Of a stretch of 64,000 nucleotides of DNA, positions 53,589-62,889 are shown piece by piece; positions within the stretch are counted from its first letter, which is position 1, and each line of letters begins with the position of its first letter. The notes under the pieces were generated by a model that was not told the DNA's origin, did not search any database, and saw only the letters and a list, made by a program, of their open reading frames with translations. Both the position numbers and the translations under genes were made by a program. The DNA comes from Caenimonas aquaedulcis (GTDB lineage: Bacteria; Pseudomonadota; Gammaproteobacteria; Burkholderiales; Burkholderiaceae_C), in assembly GCF_015831345.1 (NCBI RefSeq), contig NZ_JADWYS010000001.1:2756618-2820617 (forward strand), in the 5' to 3' direction.

Positions 53589-55017
53589 GTGTGCGCGGGC
53601 GCCGGGGCAGCGGCCGCAGGTAAATGCCCGCCAGCAGGGCGCCGAGGATGGCGTTGGCCGGAATGCGCAGGTTGAACTCTACCAGCGAGTGCGCGAGCAG
53701 CCCCAAAAGCCCCAGCCCGCACAAGGTGGCGGCCATCGCCTCGTCGTCCAGCGTTCGCTCGCGCAGCGCGGTGCGCGCGAGCAGCATGGCGCGTTGCGCG
53801 GCGAGCCACGCGAACGCGGCTGCCAGCAGCACGAAGACGAGTCCGCCTTCGAACAGCATCTCGACGTAGTCGTGGTGCGCATGGTTCGGGTAGCCGGCGA
53901 TCGACTCGGGCAGGAAGCGCTGGAACGCGAGGTCATAGGTGCCCCAGCCCGCGCCCCAGGGCCAGAAGGCCATCGCGCCGTCGAAGCTGCGCTTCGCGAG
54001 CAGCCCGCGAAAGTCGGCGGAAGCGGCGAGTTGCGAGCCCGACATGCGCGAGAGCACGTTGTCGAAGCCGATCATCGCGCCCGCCGCGGCGACCAGCACG
54101 GCGGCGACGGGCAGCGCGAAGCGCAGCCCCCGGGACCAGCCGTTGATGCGCAGGGACGCGGCCGCCAGGGCCGCGGCAGCCGCCGGCAGGCCGAAGGCGG
54201 CGGCTCCGCGCGAGCGCGACAGCAGGATGCCCAGCACGAGCACGAGGCCGCCGGCGATCCACAGCGCGGTGGCGTGGCCGCTGGAAAAAGCGGTCGGCTT
54301 GCGCGTGGCGCCGGACTTTCGCTTGTGGCCGTGCGCGGATTCGAACCCGAGCCAGGTGTAGGCCGCCAGGGCCATGGCCAGGTAGTTGGCGAAGTGGTTG
54401 CGGTTGCCGAAGGTTCCGACGGGCGGGCCGTAGGTGTTGATGCCGAAGAAGAACGGGGAATGCACGCCGCCCGATACCTGCAGCAGCGCCAGCGCGACTT
54501 CGCAGAAGGCGACCGCGACGACGACGCGCAGCAGCATGCGCAGGCGTTGGCGCGAACCGGTGCAGGCGAGGAGGAACACCGCGACCAGGGGAAGCGCGGC
54601 CAGCAGCGATGCGGCCGTGGCACCGGGGCTCACCGACAGCGGCCGCCACCGGTCGTTCGCGACGCCGGCCCACGCGAGGGTGTCGGCGTAGATCTCGTGT
54701 CCGGGCAGGCGCGACCACAGGGCGGGCGGAAGGGGCGTGAGCTGCACCGCCGCCAGCAGCACCGGCGCAAGGAGCAGCAGCGCCAGCCATCGCGAAGGGG
54801 CCGGTGCTTCGGGATCGTCCGGGGCGCGCGCTTCGAGCAGCCACGCAGCCCACAGCGCCGCAAGCACCAGCAGGGCGATCCATTCGAGCGGGATCAGCGC
54901 GACATGCCGGTTGCCGCCGCGCATGAGGGGGGACAAGAGCAACAGAAGCGCGCCCCCGAAAAAGGCAGCGGGGCGCCAGGGCCCCGCCGTCCACGCGCCG
55001 CGACCGGTCGCGGTCAT
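53551..55017 (-). CDS. O-antigen ligase/polymerase family membrane protein
   Basis: 488 residues with about ten hydrophobic segments and the Wzy_C/O-antigen ligase region: YPNHAHHDYVEMLFEGGLVFVLLAAAF, followed by EFNLRIPANAILGALLAGIYL. Likely polymerises or ligates the polysaccharide repeat unit in the inner membrane. ATG overlaps the stop of the 55014-55535 gene (ATGA). Its 3' end overlaps the CpsB start by 38 bp. Confidence 0.88.
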   Translation of the reverse strand: MTATGRGAWTAGPWRPAAFFGGALLLLLSPLMRGGNRHVALIPLEWIALLVLAALWAAWLLEARAPDDPEAPAPSRWLALLLLAPVLLAAVQLTPLPPALWSRLPGHEIYADTLAWAGVANDRWRPLSVSPGATAASLLAALPLVAVFLLACTGSRQRLRMLLRVVVAVAFCEVALALLQVSGGVHSPFFFGINTYGPPVGTFGNRNHFANYLAMALAAYTWLGFESAHGHKRKSGATRKPTAFSSGHATALWIAGGLVLVLGILLSRSRGAAAFGLPAAAAALAAASLRINGWSRGLRFALPVAAVLVAAAGAMIGFDNVLSRMSGSQLAASADFRGLLAKRSFDGAMAFWPWGAGWGTYDLAFQRFLPESIAGYPNHAHHDYVEMLFEGGLVFVLLAAAFAWLAAQRAMLLARTALRERTLDDEAMAATLCGLGLLGLLAHSLVEFNLRIPANAILGALLAGIYLRPLPRRPRTHDRPSQPHPPGD

Positions 55018-55535
55018 TGGCCGCTGATGTCGGGATCGGGAATGCCGCCGGTTCCGCCGTCGTTCGGGCCGCCCGGCTTCCCGCCGCCGCCGGTCGGGCC
55101 CGTGCGGATCGTGCTGTCGATGAGCGCGATCCCCGCGACGTATGCGAGGCCTGCCAGGGGCACATAGCTCGCGCCGCCTGCCGCCGCCACCGTGCCGCCG
55201 GTGAGCCAGAGGACCGCGGCCTTGCGGTCGTCGCAGGTGGCGGCGCTGTCCACCGTCAAGGTCTGGTTCGGCACGAGCGCGACGATGCAGCCGCTGCCGA
55301 AATCGAGTTCGGCCGATCCGGTGGAGCCGGTGACGAAGCGGCTGCCTTCGTAGACGGGCGCGTCGTTCACGACACTGCTGACGGAAGTGCCGAGGCTCAC
55401 GGTGACCAGGCCTTGCACCTTGGCGGTCTTGCCGACGATCCTCGCGTTGGCCACGGCTGCCGGGCCGCTGGCCTGTGCCACGGCGGCGCCGGCGATGAGG
55501 ACGGCGCCGAGCAGGGGGAGGTGACGGGTGAACAT
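55014..55535 (-). CDS. Exported protein with FecR-like segment in EPS cluster
   Basis: 173 residues from ATG 55535. Signal peptide MFTRHLPLLGAVLIAGAAVAQA. The body has VQGLVTVSLGTSVSSVVNDAPVYEGSRFVTG then SGCIVALVPNQTLTV, a FecR-like beta-strand pattern found in EPS clusters of Betaproteobacteria. A hydrophobic stretch (VLWLTGGTVAAAGGASYVPLAGLAYVAGIAL) and a Gly/Pro-rich tail follow. Possibly envelope-associated. Function unknown. Confidence 0.7.
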   Translation of the reverse strand: MFTRHLPLLGAVLIAGAAVAQASGPAAVANARIVGKTAKVQGLVTVSLGTSVSSVVNDAPVYEGSRFVTGSTGSAELDFGSGCIVALVPNQTLTVDSAATCDDRKAAVLWLTGGTVAAAGGASYVPLAGLAYVAGIALIDSTIRTGPTGGGGKPGGPNDGGTGGIPDPDISGQ

Positions 55536-55617
55536 GGTGGGTGTGAAAGCGCGGCGTCGCGCAAGGTGCTGGTGGACTATAGGGGAAGGGGGGGTGAGGG
55601 TCAATCGAACGGCGGGC

Positions 55618-56790
55618 TCACCGGCCCAGCTTCTCCAGTGAAAACGCGTCAAATGCCACACGTCCGCGTGCGCCGAGCACGGCTTCCTGCGCGGCGAAGG
55701 TCTCGAGCTGCAGCACGGCCGCCATCCCGCAAGCGGGCGTCACCGTGAAATCGAACTGGAAGGCGCGCCACGCGCCGCCGGTGTCGCCGAGCGGTTCGGA
55801 CCGCCCGGCCGGCGCGGCGGAAGCAGTGCATTGCACGACCCACGCGAGCCCCTGTTCGGCGCGGAACTGCCGCGCGAGGTAGTCGCCCTTGAGCCGCCAG
55901 CGCCCCTCCCCGATGAAGAGGGGCTGGCGCGCCATCGGCAGTGCGATCGGCCGGCCGGTGAAGCGGATGTCGAGGACGGCGCCGCGCTCTTCCGCGCCTT
56001 TGCGCTCCACGATGGCCCCGGCGCGGCCGGCGCTCCCCGCCGCGGGAATCTCCCAGTCGAAACCGTCGGGCTGGAAGGGGTTGTCGAATCCCGCGTTGAA
56101 GAGAATGGGCAGCGAGCGACCTTGCAGGGCCAGCCACAGGCTGTAGGCGTCCGCCCAGGACCCCGCCGCCTTGAGTTGCCGCGTGTACGAGCGGATCGCA
56201 TCCGGCTCCAGGATGCCGGCCTGCAGCGCCTGCACGATCAGCGGCAGCGCGACGGAAATGTTCGCGCGCGCCTGCGGCAACTGCGCGAGGACGCGCGGCA
56301 GCCAGTGCGTGCCGGGCTTGAGGTACGGCGACATGAGCGCGCCCTGGCCGCCCGCGATGAGGCGCGCGAGTACCAGCGCGGCCTGCGGCGTGTCCCGGTG
56401 TTCGACGAGCTGCACGAGCGGCGCGATCGCGTGCGTCCAATCCTCCTTTTCCAGCGCGGCGACTGCCTGCAGCATCAGCACGCTCGGCTGCATCGGCGCC
56501 ACTTGCGAGGCCGCCGCGACGGCCGGCGCGCTGCGCTGCGCCAGCGCGAGCTCGACGTAGGCATTGGCGTCGCCCGGGTTCGAGTCGAGCCGCGCGCGCA
56601 GCGCAGCGATCGCGCCTTCGCTGCCGCGCGCCGGCGCGCCGCAGAGGGACAGGTAGGGCGTGTCCTGCACGACGCAGGCGCGATCGAGGTTCACGCGCCA
56701 GGCACACCAGCCCGCCAGCGCCGCGAGCGCGAAGCCCGCCGCCGCGAGGGCGCGAGCGCGGGACGGGGTGAGCGTTGGCGGCCCGCTCAT
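55618..56790 (-). CDS. Hypothetical membrane-anchored protein, helical-repeat region and beta C-terminus
   Basis: 390 residues from ATG 56790. One N-terminal membrane helix (ALAAAGFALAALAGWCAWRV), then an Ala/Leu-rich helical region resembling TPR-type repeats (LDSNPGDANAYVELALAQ, LQAVAALEKEDWTHAI). A beta-rich C-terminal half has FDNPFQPDGFDWEIPA and LETFAAQEAVLGARG, resembling a carbohydrate-binding module. Typical companion in EPS clusters; no exact family. Start overlaps the J-domain gene stop (ATGA). Confidence 0.65.
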   Translation of the reverse strand: MSGPPTLTPSRARALAAAGFALAALAGWCAWRVNLDRACVVQDTPYLSLCGAPARGSEGAIAALRARLDSNPGDANAYVELALAQRSAPAVAAASQVAPMQPSVLMLQAVAALEKEDWTHAIAPLVQLVEHRDTPQAALVLARLIAGGQGALMSPYLKPGTHWLPRVLAQLPQARANISVALPLIVQALQAGILEPDAIRSYTRQLKAAGSWADAYSLWLALQGRSLPILFNAGFDNPFQPDGFDWEIPAAGSAGRAGAIVERKGAEERGAVLDIRFTGRPIALPMARQPLFIGEGRWRLKGDYLARQFRAEQGLAWVVQCTASAAPAGRSEPLGDTGGAWRAFQFDFTVTPACGMAAVLQLETFAAQEAVLGARGRVAFDAFSLEKLGR

Positions 56791-58109
56791 TCCGGCGCCC
56801 GCGCGAGGCGCGTCATCACCACCCCGCCCTCGCGCGAGGCGAATTCGGCCTGCACGGAGAAATCGCGCGGGGCGATGGGTTCGCCGCGCGACTGCACCGT
56901 GAGCCGGCCGGTGACGAGCAGGCGGCCATCGCGGGGCTGCGCATCGAACTGCACATTCGAGACCTTGAGCGGGCGCATGCCGTCGACCAGGTGGTTGTAG
57001 TGCTGCAGCAGCGCCTGCGCCGCCGGTGCGTTGCGCGCATCGCGGTCCACCAGCCCCATCATCCGCTCGCCCCGCCCGGACTCGATTTCCTGCAGGAGCC
57101 GGGAGAGCAAGGGGTGCACGTCCGTGAGCGTGGGCCCGGTGTAGGGCGGCGCTGCGATCGCGACGGCCACTTCCACCGCGGCGGACGCGGCCGTCCTCGC
57201 TGCGGATGGAGCGGTTGCGGGACTTTCGCGTTCGGCGGCCGGGGGTGGGGGCGGGGCAGATGGGGACGGGAGCGCTGCAAGGGGCGCCGCGCCTGCCGTC
57301 GGCGGCGCAGGCGGCGTGACGGCCGAGAGCTGCAACGCGGGGGCCGCGGGCGCCGCCGTTTCGGCGCCGGCACCCTCGGCCGGCACCGTCAGCGAGGCCT
57401 GGAGCACGTTCGATGCGCGGCTGCGGACGGAAGCGGCCGCGCGCTGCACCAGGCTTTCCTTGTCGGGCTGCAGGTTCGCGACCGCCGCCACGATGAGCGC
57501 CGCGCCGCCCGCGGTGCCGAATACGGCGGACAGGCGCCGCAGGTCGCGCCGGTTGTCCTCGGCGCGCCGCCTGCGGGGGGCGTTGCCGGGCGCCGGCCGG
57601 AGGCGGCCCGGCGAGGTCGGCGCGTCGAGCCCCGCGGGCTTCGTTGCCGGAAACGGTTCGATGGTGTCGTCGTAAGCCGCCCTTTCGACCGGCGAAGACA
57701 GGACCTCGTACGCGCGGTTGACGCGCGTGGCCGCATCGTGCGGCCACGCCGCACCGCCCACGTCCGACGCGAAGTCAGGATGCGTGAGCCGCATCATGAG
57801 GCGGTAATGGTCCTTGACCTGCTCGGGCGACGCGTCGTGCTCGAGCCCGAGCAGCGTGTAATGGTCGGCGTCGGGATAGAGCATCGCGCAGCGCACGAAG
57901 AAGCAGGCGGCTTGCCGCAGCGGCAGCGCCGGCGGGGCCGCCGCGGCGCTGGCGGGCGACCGGCCCGCGGCGAGCTGCAGCACGTCGTGGATGGCGGCGT
58001 ACAGCAGCGAGGGCTGCCGCCGCGCCAGCGAGTACTTGCCCGGGGAGCGGTGGTAGTCGAGCAGCGCCGTCCGGATCGCGTCGAGCCGTGCCGAGGGGTC
58101 GGGCCTCAT
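56787..58109 (-). CDS. J-domain protein with membrane segment
   Basis: 440 residues. A J-domain (DHYTLLGLEHDASPEQVKDHYRLMMRLTHPD, about residues 82-112) with the HPD motif needed to stimulate DnaK. About 80 residues precede it. Then a basic linker, a hydrophobic helix (AVFGTAGGAALIVAAVANL, near residue 200), and a long Ala/Pro-rich linker to a C-terminal domain of about 120 residues (YTGPTLTDVHPLLSRLLQEIES ...). The DnaK-recruiting J-domain would face the cytoplasm. An unusual EPS-operon member; its client is unknown. Confidence 0.85.
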   Translation of the reverse strand: MRPDPSARLDAIRTALLDYHRSPGKYSLARRQPSLLYAAIHDVLQLAAGRSPASAAAAPPALPLRQAACFFVRCAMLYPDADHYTLLGLEHDASPEQVKDHYRLMMRLTHPDFASDVGGAAWPHDAATRVNRAYEVLSSPVERAAYDDTIEPFPATKPAGLDAPTSPGRLRPAPGNAPRRRRAEDNRRDLRRLSAVFGTAGGAALIVAAVANLQPDKESLVQRAAASVRSRASNVLQASLTVPAEGAGAETAAPAAPALQLSAVTPPAPPTAGAAPLAALPSPSAPPPPPAAERESPATAPSAARTAASAAVEVAVAIAAPPYTGPTLTDVHPLLSRLLQEIESGRGERMMGLVDRDARNAPAAQALLQHYNHLVDGMRPLKVSNVQFDAQPRDGRLLVTGRLTVQSRGEPIAPRDFSVQAEFASREGGVVMTRLARAPE

Positions 58110-58126
58110 GCCGCCGGGCCCGGGGT

Positions 58127-60463
58127 TCAGGACCGCCGGTTGGTCAGCGCTGCGGCGGCCTCGGCGTGCTCGCCGTAGCCGTAGTAGGCGCCGTAACCCT
58201 GGAGCGTGCGCGCCTGGGCGAAGGTCAGCACCGCGCCGCGCGGCGACAGCCCTGACAGGCGCAGGCGCCGGAGTGCATCGCGGATGCTCGCCTTGCGCGT
58301 GCTGCCGGCGCGCACGATGAACAGCATGTCCTGGATCTGGTTGCCCAGCACGATCGAATCGGCGATGCCGAGCACCGGCGGGCCGTCGACGATGACGTGG
58401 GTGATGCCCACGGCAGACGCCTTGTCCAGCAGGGCGAGGAGCTTGGGGCCCATCAGCAGGTCGACCGGGTTCGGCGGCGAGGGGCCGGCGGTCAGCACGG
58501 ACATGTTGGGCACCACCGTGGGCTGGATGAGCGATTCGCCGCGCGCGTCGTCGGACAGCAGATTGGACAGGCCCGTTTCGTTGGGGATGCCCAGCATCTT
58601 GTGGATGGACGGGTTGCGCATGTCGCCGTCCACCAGCAGCACGTGGTGGCCCATCTGCGCGAAGTTGATCGACAGGGCCAGGGCCGTGGTGCTCTTGCCT
58701 TCGTCGCGCGTCGTGCTCGTGACGAGCAGGCGGCGCGGCGCGCCGTGCGAAGTGGAAAACTGCAGCGCCGTGCGCACCGAGCGGTAGGCTTCGGCCATGC
58801 TCGAGCGCGGATCGGTGTGCACGTCGATCGCGATGGAGCCGGCGTCGCTGCGCTTCTTGTCGCCCACCGGCACGACGCCCATGAGGGGGACGCCCAGGAC
58901 CCGTTCGACCATGTCGGGGAAGCGGATCGAGTCGTCGAGGTATTCGAGCAGGAACACGAGGCACAGGCCGAGGAAGAGCCCGATGCCCAGGCCGGCGAGC
59001 AGGTTGGACTGCAGGTTGGGTTTGTAGGGAAAGAGCGGCACCGCGGCCGCATCCACGATGGACAGGTTGTTCGTGGTGAGGTTGCTCGAGATGTTGACCT
59101 GCTTCAGGCGCTCGAGCAGGCTGTCGTAGAGCTGGCGGTTGGTGTCGACTTCGCGCTTGAGCAGGTTCAGGTCGATGCTGTTGTCCTGGGTGGACAGCAC
59201 CTGCTTGCGCGTGCTGCCCAGGCGTTCGCGCAGCAGCGCCTCCTGGGCCTTCGCGGTTTCGTACTGGGCCTTGATGACGGCGCCCACGGCGAGCATCTCC
59301 GTCTTGATCTGCGCATCCACCTCGGCGATCTGCGCGCGGATCTGCTGCATCTTCGGGAAGTCGGGTTTGAAGATGCGCAGGTTCTGCTGGTATTCCAGTT
59401 CGAGCTTGGCCTTCTGCTCCTTGTAGGTCTGGACGGTCTTGTTGTCCAGCGACTGCGTGGCCCGCTCCGGGTTGGCCTTCACCTCGTTGTACAGCGCTTC
59501 GGTGCGGATGCGCTCCTGCTCCGCGCGCGCCAGTGCGGCCGCGTAGTCGATGTAGGTCTGGTTGATCGCGCTGGTCTTGTCGTCGAGCGTCAGGATTTCC
59601 TTCTTCTGCGCGTACTGGTTCAGCTTGCGCTCGGACTCCTCGAGCTTGACCTTCATCTGCTTGATCTGGTCTTCCAGGAAGGTCTTCGCATACCCCGAGG
59701 ATTCGATGCGCCTTTCCTGGCCGAGCGAGACGAAGGTCTGGGCCGTGGTGTTGGCGATCCGCGCCGCGAGCGCCGGGTCCACGTTGTCCACGGACAGTCG
59801 CACCAGGCGCGAGTTCTGCACCGGCTCGACGGCGAGCGCGCCGAGGAAGGCGCCGACCACGGCTTCGCGGCCCAGGATGTCCGGGTCCGCGGTGGAAGGC
59901 GTCGAGAGCTTGCGGTAGCCCGAGACGATCCGGCCGATGTAGCCCTCGGGCGGCGGCGCGGATGCGGCGGACTCCTGCCCCGCGGCCGGGCCCTTGGGCA
60001 TCGCCCCGGGGACGGCGTTGGCCGGGCGCGTGCGGTCCAGTTGCAATTCGTCGATCACGCGTTCCGCGAGGGAGCGGCTGCGCAGGAGCTCGTATTGCGT
60101 TTTCAGGCCCAGGTACTCGTCGACGGACGCCTGCTCCAGGTCCACGTTGCCGCGGTTGAAGTCCACCACGCGGGCAGGGGCGCGTTCGATCTGCAGCACG
60201 GTGGTCGCGCGGTAGGTCGGGCGCAACAGGAAGGTGTTGATCCCGGCGATGCCGGTGGAGACCAGCACGACCAGCAGCAGCGTCCACTTGTGCTTGAGGA
60301 TCATCCCCAGCAGGTCGGTGAGCGTGAGGGCGCTGGCGTCGTCTTCCTCCTCTGCCTGGCGCTCCATGGGGGACTGCAGCATGTAGGGATGCCGCAGCGC
60401 CAGCTCGGTCGGCCGGTGCGTGAGGGGTGAGGGGATGGTCTCGTGAGCCATGGTGTCAGTCAT
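58127..60463 (-). CDS. Polysaccharide co-polymerase/tyrosine autokinase (Wzc-like BY-kinase)
   Basis: 778 residues. Wzz-type membrane segments flank a large periplasmic coiled-coil domain: first near LKHKWTLLLVVLVSTGIAGINTF, second near NLQSNLLAGLGIGLFLGLCLVFLL. Cytoplasmic BY-kinase with Walker A RDEGKSTTALALS (K590), A' LLVDGDMRNP, then VIVDGPPVLG. The C-terminal Tyr cluster GYGAYYGYGEHAE is autophosphorylated. Controls chain length and export with Wza, and is dephosphorylated by CpsB (52797-53588). Confidence 0.95.
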   Translation of the reverse strand: MTDTMAHETIPSPLTHRPTELALRHPYMLQSPMERQAEEEDDASALTLTDLLGMILKHKWTLLLVVLVSTGIAGINTFLLRPTYRATTVLQIERAPARVVDFNRGNVDLEQASVDEYLGLKTQYELLRSRSLAERVIDELQLDRTRPANAVPGAMPKGPAAGQESAASAPPPEGYIGRIVSGYRKLSTPSTADPDILGREAVVGAFLGALAVEPVQNSRLVRLSVDNVDPALAARIANTTAQTFVSLGQERRIESSGYAKTFLEDQIKQMKVKLEESERKLNQYAQKKEILTLDDKTSAINQTYIDYAAALARAEQERIRTEALYNEVKANPERATQSLDNKTVQTYKEQKAKLELEYQQNLRIFKPDFPKMQQIRAQIAEVDAQIKTEMLAVGAVIKAQYETAKAQEALLRERLGSTRKQVLSTQDNSIDLNLLKREVDTNRQLYDSLLERLKQVNISSNLTTNNLSIVDAAAVPLFPYKPNLQSNLLAGLGIGLFLGLCLVFLLEYLDDSIRFPDMVERVLGVPLMGVVPVGDKKRSDAGSIAIDVHTDPRSSMAEAYRSVRTALQFSTSHGAPRRLLVTSTTRDEGKSTTALALSINFAQMGHHVLLVDGDMRNPSIHKMLGIPNETGLSNLLSDDARGESLIQPTVVPNMSVLTAGPSPPNPVDLLMGPKLLALLDKASAVGITHVIVDGPPVLGIADSIVLGNQIQDMLFIVRAGSTRKASIRDALRRLRLSGLSPRGAVLTFAQARTLQGYGAYYGYGEHAEAAAALTNRRS

Positions 60464-60505
60464 TGGGCGGCGCGCAGCTGTGGCATGGTGCGCCTGCGGC
60501 CGTCA

Positions 60506-61270
60506 CTATCGGGTGCCCAGCACGGAGAAGGGGTTGATCGAGTCGATGATGTCGCGGAACAGCGAGTCCTTGAGCATCACGCGTGTGCTGTCCCGCTGCA
60601 CGACGATCAGGTCGTCTCCACGGATCGGCGGGTCGTCGTTCTTGCCGGCGCGGATCTTCTCGATGTCGTACACGGCGACTTCGCGCACGCGCTGGTCGTT
60701 GACGCGATAGAGCATGACCTGCGAGGAATTGGCGATGGGCGCGAAGCCGCCGGCCAGCGCGAGCGCGCGCAGCAGGGTGATCTGGCCGGTGAGCGGGAAG
60801 ATGCCGGGCCGGTTGACCGCGCCTTCCACCGTGATGCGCTCGGTGGTGAATTCCTTGATGAAGATGGAGACCTGCGGGTTCTGCAGGTACTTCTCGCGGT
60901 AGCGGTCCGCGATGAGTTGCTCCACTTCCTGCGAGCTGAGGCCCGCGACGACCACCTGCCCGATGAGGGGCATCGAAATCGCGCCCGCGGCATTCACGCG
61001 CACCGTCCGCTTCAGGTTGTCGAGGTCCAGCACTTCGATGTCGATCAGGTCGTTGGGGCCGACGCGGTAGTCCTTGCCCAGGCTCACGAGCGGAACGGAC
61101 ATCGACTGCGGCACCGGCGCGCGGCGCGCGCCCGGGTCGGCAGGCGTGGCGCCGGCCTCGGACGGCTGGGCGACACCGACGCGCATGTCCATGGCTTGCG
61201 CCGCGCACAGGCCGTGGAAAGCCAGCGCGATCACCATGAGACAGGCACTCATTCTGATGGGTGACAACAT
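60506..61270 (-). CDS. Polysaccharide export protein Wza-like (OPX family)
   Basis: 254 residues from ATG 61270, preceded by an AGAAGG tract (ATG 61252 is the alternative). N-terminal signal sequence ending near AAQA. The Poly_export domain begins YRVGPNDLIDIEVLDLDNLKRTVRV and is followed by an SLBB domain (ERITVEGAVNRPGIFPLTGQITLLRALALAGGF). Forms the outer-membrane export channel with the Wzc-like kinase. No lipobox Cys is obvious, unlike classical Wza. Confidence 0.92.
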   Translation of the reverse strand: MLSPIRMSACLMVIALAFHGLCAAQAMDMRVGVAQPSEAGATPADPGARRAPVPQSMSVPLVSLGKDYRVGPNDLIDIEVLDLDNLKRTVRVNAAGAISMPLIGQVVVAGLSSQEVEQLIADRYREKYLQNPQVSIFIKEFTTERITVEGAVNRPGIFPLTGQITLLRALALAGGFAPIANSSQVMLYRVNDQRVREVAVYDIEKIRAGKNDDPPIRGDDLIVVQRDSTRVMLKDSLFRDIIDSINPFSVLGTR

Positions 61271-61319
61271 AACCCCTTCTTAGGACAACCGGCCATGCTA
61301 TGCCGGCGCCGTCTGCAGC

Positions 61320-62087
61320 TCAATGGGCGGCTGCGACCCTCACCACCAACTGTGGGAGCTTCGTGACATTTTTCAGCAGCAGCGTCTGCAGGCCGCCGAT
61401 TCCATTTTGCCGCAGCGCGGTGTAGTCCTCGCGCGACTTGGTAAGGATGTTCAACAGCGACCGGTTGCTCGCGCCGCCGGTGCGCATGCGCACCAGGACC
61501 TCGGGCACATAGGCCGCCTTCACACGCCCGCGCCAGAGGAGGCGCAGCATGTTGTCGTAATCGGCTGCGATACGGAAGCGCGTGTCGAAGTTCCCGAGGC
61601 GCGAATACACCTCGCGGCGCACGTAGAACGTGGGATGCGGCGGCATCCAGCCCAGGGCCAGCAGGCCGCGGTGGTAGCGGCCGGCCTGCCAGTAACGCAC
61701 GACGCGCGAAGGCTCCTTGCGGCTGACGTAAACCAGGTCGCCGTAGACGGCGTCCACCGAGGGATCCTCGAAGGCGGCGGCAACGCGCTCCAGGGTGTAG
61801 GGGGACGCGTATTCGTCGTCGGCATGCATGAAGCCGATCACATCGCCGGTGGCAGCCGCGATGCCCTTGTTCAATGCGTCGTAGAGGCCGCTGTCCGGCT
61901 CGGAGACCAATGTCGCAATCCCCGCGCGGTGTTGCCGCACCACGTCCAGGGTGCCGTCGGTGGAGCCCCCGTCGATCACCACATGCTCGACACCCGCCCA
62001 GCTCTGCCCATGCACGCTGCGCAGCGCATCCCCGAGCGTATCGGCCCGGTTCATGACGGCGGTGATGACAGATATCTGTAAGGACAT
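61320..62087 (-). CDS. Glycosyltransferase family 2
   Basis: 255 residues. GT-A fold: ISVITAVMNRADTLGDALRS, VIDGGSTDGTLDVV, VSEPDSGLYDALNKGI and the DxD-like HADDEY metal motif. Transfers a sugar to a lipid-linked or acceptor glycan in the cytoplasmic membrane face. Member of the EPS operon. Confidence 0.93.
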   Translation of the reverse strand: MSLQISVITAVMNRADTLGDALRSVHGQSWAGVEHVVIDGGSTDGTLDVVRQHRAGIATLVSEPDSGLYDALNKGIAAATGDVIGFMHADDEYASPYTLERVAAAFEDPSVDAVYGDLVYVSRKEPSRVVRYWQAGRYHRGLLALGWMPPHPTFYVRREVYSRLGNFDTRFRIAADYDNMLRLLWRGRVKAAYVPEVLVRMRTGGASNRSLLNILTKSREDYTALRQNGIGGLQTLLLKNVTKLPQLVVRVAAAH

Positions 62088-62109
62088 GTGACAAAGACTT
62101 CAGGGTGTG

Positions 62110-62889
62110 TCAATGCATGATAGCCAAACCCCACATTCCTGCAATCTCCTTTAGCGCTTTGGTTACACCTAAGAGCGATTCCAGTGACGGAAGCCACACT
62201 TTTAGCGATTGCGTTGAAGCCGGAACTTGTATATCGGTCGGATAGGCAATCAGTTCCACAGGTTCCTGGGCCCAGACCATTTCGAACGTCTTGACCGCCC
62301 GGGGCATATGCAGCGCGGAGGTGACGAACAGGATCCGCTTCGCGCCGACGGCCCGCAGGACGGACCGCACATTCGCCGCGTTTTCCCAGGTGTTGCGGCT
62401 CGCAGTCTCCCGGCGGATCGCCTGCGCGGGCACGCCGAGCACCGTGAGCATCTGCGCGATTGCATCCCCTTCGGCCTGCTGGGCCTCGGTGCCGGGCTGG
62501 TTGCCGCCGGAAATCACGACCCACGGCGCCTTGCCGGCCCTGTATAGCGCTGCTGCCTCCCAGACGCGGCCGGCCGAGGGTCCCAGGGTGAAGGTCGGCT
62601 GGAGGGGCGGCCAGGCGCCGCCGAGCGCGCCGCCCAGCACGAGGATGGCGTCGGCGCGGGGCATGGACGCCGCCGGCCGCGCGGGATAGCGCGATTCGAT
62701 GGAGGCGACGAGCGCTTCGGCGACGATGGGCAGCGACGCGACCCACAGCAGCGCGAGCGCCGCCGCGCCGCAAACCAGCGCGCGCCGCGCCTTGCGCCGC
62801 GCCGCGAAGACCATCGCCAGCAGACCGAGGGCCAGCACGACCGTGAGCGGGGACAGCAGGTAGCCCGCGACCTTCGCGATTTCGAACAT
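62110..62889 (-). CDS. YdcF family (DUF218) membrane protein
   Basis: 259 residues from ATG 62889. Two N-terminal membrane segments (about residues 8-30 and 38-58) are followed by the DUF218 fold: AILVLGGALGG, VVISGGNQPGTEAQQAEG, ETASRNTWENAANV and LFVTSALHMPRA. The ElyC/SanA/YdcF group acts in envelope metabolism; a role in lipid-carrier handling has been suggested for ElyC. Overlaps the carbamoyltransferase stop (ATGA). Confidence 0.9.
   Translation of the reverse strand: MFEIAKVAGYLLSPLTVVLALGLLAMVFAARRKARRALVCGAAALALLWVASLPIVAEALVASIESRYPARPAASMPRADAILVLGGALGGAWPPLQPTFTLGPSAGRVWEAAALYRAGKAPWVVISGGNQPGTEAQQAEGDAIAQMLTVLGVPAQAIRRETASRNTWENAANVRSVLRAVGAKRILFVTSALHMPRAVKTFEMVWAQEPVELIAYPTDIQVPASTQSLKVWLPSLESLLGVTKALKEIAGMWGLAIMH

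Noticed and set aside
58397-60430. Long plus-strand frame opposite the tyrosine kinase gene
   Set aside because: Antisense shadow; the BY-kinase motifs and neighbouring operon direction support the minus strand.
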